Under the pieces are notes generated by a model. The model was given only the letters and a program-made list of their open reading frames with translations, was not told the DNA's origin and searched no databases. This document shows positions 61,197 to 64,000 of a stretch of DNA of 64,000 nt, piece by piece (the first letter of the stretch is position 1; each line of letters opens with the position of its first letter). Origin of the DNA: Acetobacterium malicum subsp. dehalogenans DSM 11527 (GTDB taxonomy: Bacteria > Bacillota > Clostridia > Eubacteriales > Eubacteriaceae). The DNA is taken from NCBI RefSeq assembly GCF_000472665.1, contig NZ_AXAC01000004.1, positions 1 to 64,000 of the forward strand, in the 5' to 3' direction. Position numbers and translations under genes: made by a program.

Positions 61197-61868
61197 ATGG
61201 AAAACATCGGGACTTATCATAATTTACTGGGAATAATTGTTTCGTTTATTTATGTATTCGGCGTTATTTTTTTCGCCAGGTTTTTAGAGCGCTTCGGCAA
61301 AGAAACCAGCCGTAAGGCAGTCCACATTCTGGTGTGCAACTGGTGGCTGCTGGCGATGGTCTTTTTTGACAGCCCCATTTGGGCTGCTGTGGTACCAGCC
61401 TGTTTTGTCTTTTTGAATTATCTGTCATACCGGTTTCAGCTTTTTTCATCGATGGAACGCGGGGCCGGAAAAGGCGATCTGGGCACCGTTTATTATGCCA
61501 TTTCGCTGCTGGTGTTAGCGCTGATTAGCTTTGGACCGCTGGAGAACCCGGTGGTTGGCGGGGTGGGGATTATGATTATGGGATATGGCGATGGTTTAGC
61601 AGCAGTTGTAGGAACACGGTGGCCGAAGCAACCATATAAACTATTGGGTTCAGAAAAAACCCTGTCCGGCAGTCTTACCATGCTGGTGGCGAGCTTCCTG
61701 GTGACCCTGATTTTACTGGCGGCCACCGGCTCGGCCGAGGTACTGATTCCGGCGATAACCCTGGCGGTGCTGGCAACTGCGCTTGAAGCCATAACGCCCC
61801 TTGGGCTGGACAATCTAACCGTGCCCCTGGTCAGTGCCGGGGCCTATTATTTTATATTTGTCATATAG
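61197..61868 (+). CDS. Phytol/dolichol kinase family membrane protein (VTE5-like)
   Basis: A 223-residue integral membrane protein with about seven hydrophobic segments. The block RKAVHILVCNWW and the later GYGDGLAAVVGTRWPKQPYKLLGSEKTLSGSL are typical of the SEC59/VTE5 prenol-kinase family, which phosphorylates long prenols with a nucleotide. In plants VTE5 phosphorylates phytol. Here the substrate could be a prenol released from an isoprenoid lipid. GGAGG precedes the ATG at 61197. It is cotranscribed with the carotenoid genes. Confidence 0.85.
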   Translation: MENIGTYHNLLGIIVSFIYVFGVIFFARFLERFGKETSRKAVHILVCNWWLLAMVFFDSPIWAAVVPACFVFLNYLSYRFQLFSSMERGAGKGDLGTVYYAISLLVLALISFGPLENPVVGGVGIMIMGYGDGLAAVVGTRWPKQPYKLLGSEKTLSGSLTMLVASFLVTLILLAATGSAEVLIPAITLAVLATALEAITPLGLDNLTVPLVSAGAYYFIFVI

Positions 61869-61878
61869 GAGAAGCAGA

Positions 61879-62733
61879 ATGGAAAATTTAATCGACTATA
61901 GTGTAGCTGCTCAAACCGGAACGATACTGGAACATGTGGTATACATTTGCCTGTCTTTGCTCGGGGCAACTTTTGCATACCGTCGAAAATCATTAACCTT
62001 TTCGGCCGCCCTGGGAGCCTTTTTTTTGGGAACTGCCTTATATCTGGCCGGAGGGCCCTTATTCTTTGTTTTACTGATGGTCTTCTTTTTAAGCTCGACC
62101 TTTTTATCCCATTTCAAAGCCAGCATTAAAGATCCGGTTGAGGCCAGAATTCACGCCAAATCGGGTCCCCGGGATATTGTCCAGGTTGGTGCTAATGGGG
62201 GTGCCGCTCTGATTATGGCAGTGCCTTTTGCCATATCTCAGAATCCGGCCTATTTGGTGGCGGTGGCAGCATCATTTGCGGCTTGCAACGCTGATACTTG
62301 GGCTTCGGAAATCGGCATTCTCAGCCGCAAGGCACCGGTTTCGCTGATCACCTTTAAACCGGTCAGTCCCGGGCTTTCCGGCGGGGTCAGTCCGCTGGGG
62401 TTGATGGCTTCGCTGGGCGGTTCGGTGGTGGTGGCATTGACCTATGGTTTGTATCAGCTAGCCGCCGGAAACAGCGGTGAGCTGTTATGGATGCAAATTG
62501 GTATCATTACTTTAGGTGGCGTGTTGGGGTCAATTCTGGACAGCTTAATGGGTGCGGCTATCCAGGCCAAGTATATCAGCCATGAAACCGGCGAGTTGAC
62601 CGAGAAGCCGGACCACAATAATAAACCCAACCAGTTATATAGCGGGATAACCTTTGTGAACAATGATTTTGTTAATTTTGCCAGTTCGTTGTTGGCCGCC
62701 ATACTGGTTCTGGTTTTTGTTGAGCTCCAATAA
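61879..62733 (+). CDS. DUF92 prenyl-phosphate kinase-like membrane protein (VTE6-like)
   Basis: A 284-residue membrane protein with about seven helices. Family blocks: GPRDIVQVGANGG, CNADTWASEIGILSRK, and GGVSPLGLMASLGGS, which is the signature of DUF92/TMEM19. Plant VTE6 of this family phosphorylates phytyl phosphate to the diphosphate, following VTE5. The two kinase homologues are therefore adjacent in pathway order, 10 bp apart, pointing to a prenol salvage route to prenyl diphosphate. AGGAGAAGCAGA precedes the ATG. Confidence 0.88.
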   Translation: MENLIDYSVAAQTGTILEHVVYICLSLLGATFAYRRKSLTFSAALGAFFLGTALYLAGGPLFFVLLMVFFLSSTFLSHFKASIKDPVEARIHAKSGPRDIVQVGANGGAALIMAVPFAISQNPAYLVAVAASFAACNADTWASEIGILSRKAPVSLITFKPVSPGLSGGVSPLGLMASLGGSVVVALTYGLYQLAAGNSGELLWMQIGIITLGGVLGSILDSLMGAAIQAKYISHETGELTEKPDHNNKPNQLYSGITFVNNDFVNFASSLLAAILVLVFVELQ

Positions 62734-62789
62734 AACAATGGACATTTGGTAAAGAACCACTGTTTCCACGACATGAAAGGAAAAAGACG

Positions 62790-63767
62790 ATGATCAAGCA
62801 GGCATATTTTCAAGGAAAAAACAAAAAGCGGCGGTATTTTGAAGGCTGGTATTTTAAGTGTATCAGTGTCGATCGAAAACACGCCATTGCTATTATTCCG
62901 GGAATGGCCATTGATCCCCAGGGGAAAAAGCATGCCTTTATTCAAGTAATCAATGCCGTCAACGGAAAAACCTGGTATCATCATTTTCCTTACTCCGAGT
63001 TTAATGCCCGATCAGATGAGTTTGATGTAGAAATTGAAAACAATAGCTTTAATGCCCAGGGGTTATCATTAAACGTGGATACCGCTGAAGGGTGTATCAA
63101 AGGACGACTGACCTTTAATACGATTCATCCCTTCCCCACTGGTCCCGGGCATCCCGGAATTATGGGACCTTTCGGTTTGCTGCCGTTTATGGAATGCTAT
63201 CACGCCATCATTCATCTGTACCATGAAATAAAGGGTGATATTGAGCTGGATGGGGAAATTCTTGATTTTAATGGTGGTGTCGGTTATATCGAAAAGGACT
63301 ATGGCCGGTCATTTCCAAAAACCTATCTCTGGCTTCAGGCCAGCCATTTTGAAACGAGAAATGCTTCTTTTGTCTTTTCCCGGGCAAATATTCCCTTTTT
63401 AGGAATAGAATTTCCCGGTTTTTTTGCCTACTTCACTGATTTTAACGGGATCACCCAGCGTTTTGCCACCTACAATTTTTCCCGGCTAAAAAAATGGGAA
63501 GTTGATACTGAGAAGGGGACCTGTGCCGGGGAGCTGGAAGGTCCAAACGGGGCACTGACTTTTACTGCCCAGATGGCTAGTGGCGGACGGCTTCGGGCGC
63601 CGGTTGATGGACTAATGGATCGGGAAATTGTGGAGAGTATCACCGCCAAAGTGTGGGTGCGTTTAACAAACAATCACGGGGATGTTATATTTGAAAGCGC
63701 CAGTAGCGAAGCCGGGATGGAAATATGTTTAGACGAAGGGGTTGCATCGAACCAAGAAAGCGAATAA
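62790..63767 (+). CDS. Tocopherol cyclase (VTE1)-like lipocalin-fold protein
   Basis: A 325-residue protein of the tocopherol-cyclase family: RRYFEGWYFKCISVD at the N-terminus, then HPGIMGPFG, GGVGYIEKDYGRSFPKTY and the lipocalin-type strands. No signal peptide. Plant VTE1 closes the chromanol ring of tocopherols; the fold is related to the carotenoid hydratase CrtC, so a reaction on a carotenoid double bond is also possible. An anaerobe without homogentisate chemistry would not make true tocopherol. AAAGGAAAAAGACG precedes the ATG; it follows the VTE6-like gene by 56 bp. Confidence 0.85.
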   Translation: MIKQAYFQGKNKKRRYFEGWYFKCISVDRKHAIAIIPGMAIDPQGKKHAFIQVINAVNGKTWYHHFPYSEFNARSDEFDVEIENNSFNAQGLSLNVDTAEGCIKGRLTFNTIHPFPTGPGHPGIMGPFGLLPFMECYHAIIHLYHEIKGDIELDGEILDFNGGVGYIEKDYGRSFPKTYLWLQASHFETRNASFVFSRANIPFLGIEFPGFFAYFTDFNGITQRFATYNFSRLKKWEVDTEKGTCAGELEGPNGALTFTAQMASGGRLRAPVDGLMDREIVESITAKVWVRLTNNHGDVIFESASSEAGMEICLDEGVASNQESE

Positions 63768-63838
63768 AAGAAACCAATTATCATGCAGAATCACCAATTG
63801 AAGTTGCCGAAAATGTGTTTTATTCAGGATTGGAGTTA

Positions 63839-63847
63839 TGATATAAT
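63839..63847 (+). promoter_or_regulatory. Extended -10 promoter of the cobalamin leader
   Basis: TGATATAAT with TATAAT at 63842-63847 and no good -35; it lies just before the cobalamin riboswitch. Confidence 0.5.
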
Positions 63848-63868
63848 AGTTCAAAATTAAATAATCGT

Positions 63869-64000
63869 TTTCAGGTGCCCCTTGGGGAGAATAGGAAAAT
63901 AAGTGAGAAGCTTATACGGGCCCGCCGCTGTAAATTGGGAATTTCTGTCAGTATGCCACTGTTTAATAAATGGGAAGGCGACAGAGGTGATGATCATGAG
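63869..64000 (+). promoter_or_regulatory. Cobalamin riboswitch, cut by the window end
   Basis: The conserved segments appear in order: AGGTGCCC, GAATAGGAAAATA, GAGAAGCTTATACGGGCCCGCCGCTGTAA, GCCACTG and GGGAAGGCGACAG. This matches the B12 aptamer including the B12-box-like GCCACTG region. The controlled gene is beyond 64000, on the plus strand, likely for cobalamin synthesis, transport or a B12-independent isoenzyme. Confidence 0.92.

Overview
The window looks like chromosome of an acetogenic member of the Eubacteriales, most probably Acetobacterium or a close relative. This rests on gene content and gene style, not on a database match: a Hyd-type NAD-linked formate dehydrogenase with its maturation genes, a corrinoid/UroD-family methyltransferase operon, an acetoin dehydrogenase operon under a sigma-54 activator, cobalamin, TPP and molybdenum-cofactor type riboswitches, and AT-rich intergenic DNA with strong Shine-Dalgarno sites. 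No tRNA, rRNA or CRISPR array was seen.

Layout. 1-1988: an IS21-family element (istB cut by the window edge, istA), inserted into a tandem DUF1801 gene whose 5' part is gone. 2846-12043: a lipoprotein, a heterodimeric ABC exporter, yaaA, an AraC-type regulator, a double-Cache lipoprotein and a small MetH-activation-like protein. 12304-15764: a redox and chaperone group (J-domain/TPR membrane protein, zinc-ribbon membrane protein, glutaredoxin with the same zinc ribbon, CoA-disulfide reductase fused to rhodanese). 15855-17050: a self-regulated XRE operon of small membrane proteins. 17316-18806: a beta-helix carbohydrate-binding lipoprotein. 19232-27920: the formate dehydrogenase locus on the minus strand. 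It has a promoter, a Moco-type riboswitch and a terminator, then NuoE-like, small 2Fe-2S, NuoF-like and FdhA subunits, a strongly structured intercistronic element, an FmdE-MoeA fusion and fdhD. 27950-29440 is a 1.5-kb AT-rich gene desert with several perfect palindromes.

29460-34826: an OmpR-type two-component system with an ABC transporter whose promoter carries 11-bp phased repeats. 35039-36821: a macro-domain protein and a vWA protein. 36911-42918: a TetR regulator divergent from a methyltransferase operon (one corrinoid protein, three UroD-family proteins), then an MFS transporter. The promoter lies between twin 14-bp palindromes. 42998-49902: acoABCL and acoR on the minus strand, with a -24/-12 promoter and a candidate upstream activating site. 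50235-58163: two GNAT acetyltransferases, a Cache-GGDEF cyclase, an EF-hand-like protein, thiC behind a TPP riboswitch, and a CHASE4-like/GGDEF/HD-GYP protein. 58193-63767: peroxiredoxin, carotenoid desaturase, phytoene/squalene synthase, and homologues of the plant tocopherol enzymes VTE5, VTE6 and VTE1. A cobalamin riboswitch begins at about 63869 and runs off the end.

The most unusual system is this last block: carotenoid synthesis genes with prenol-kinase, prenyl-phosphate-kinase and tocopherol-cyclase homologues in an anaerobe, next to a peroxiredoxin. It suggests an isoprenoid lipid or antioxidant pathway of unknown product. Second is the formate dehydrogenase locus, which appears to place FdhA on the scaffold of the electron-bifurcating hydrogenase and carries two separate structured RNA leaders.
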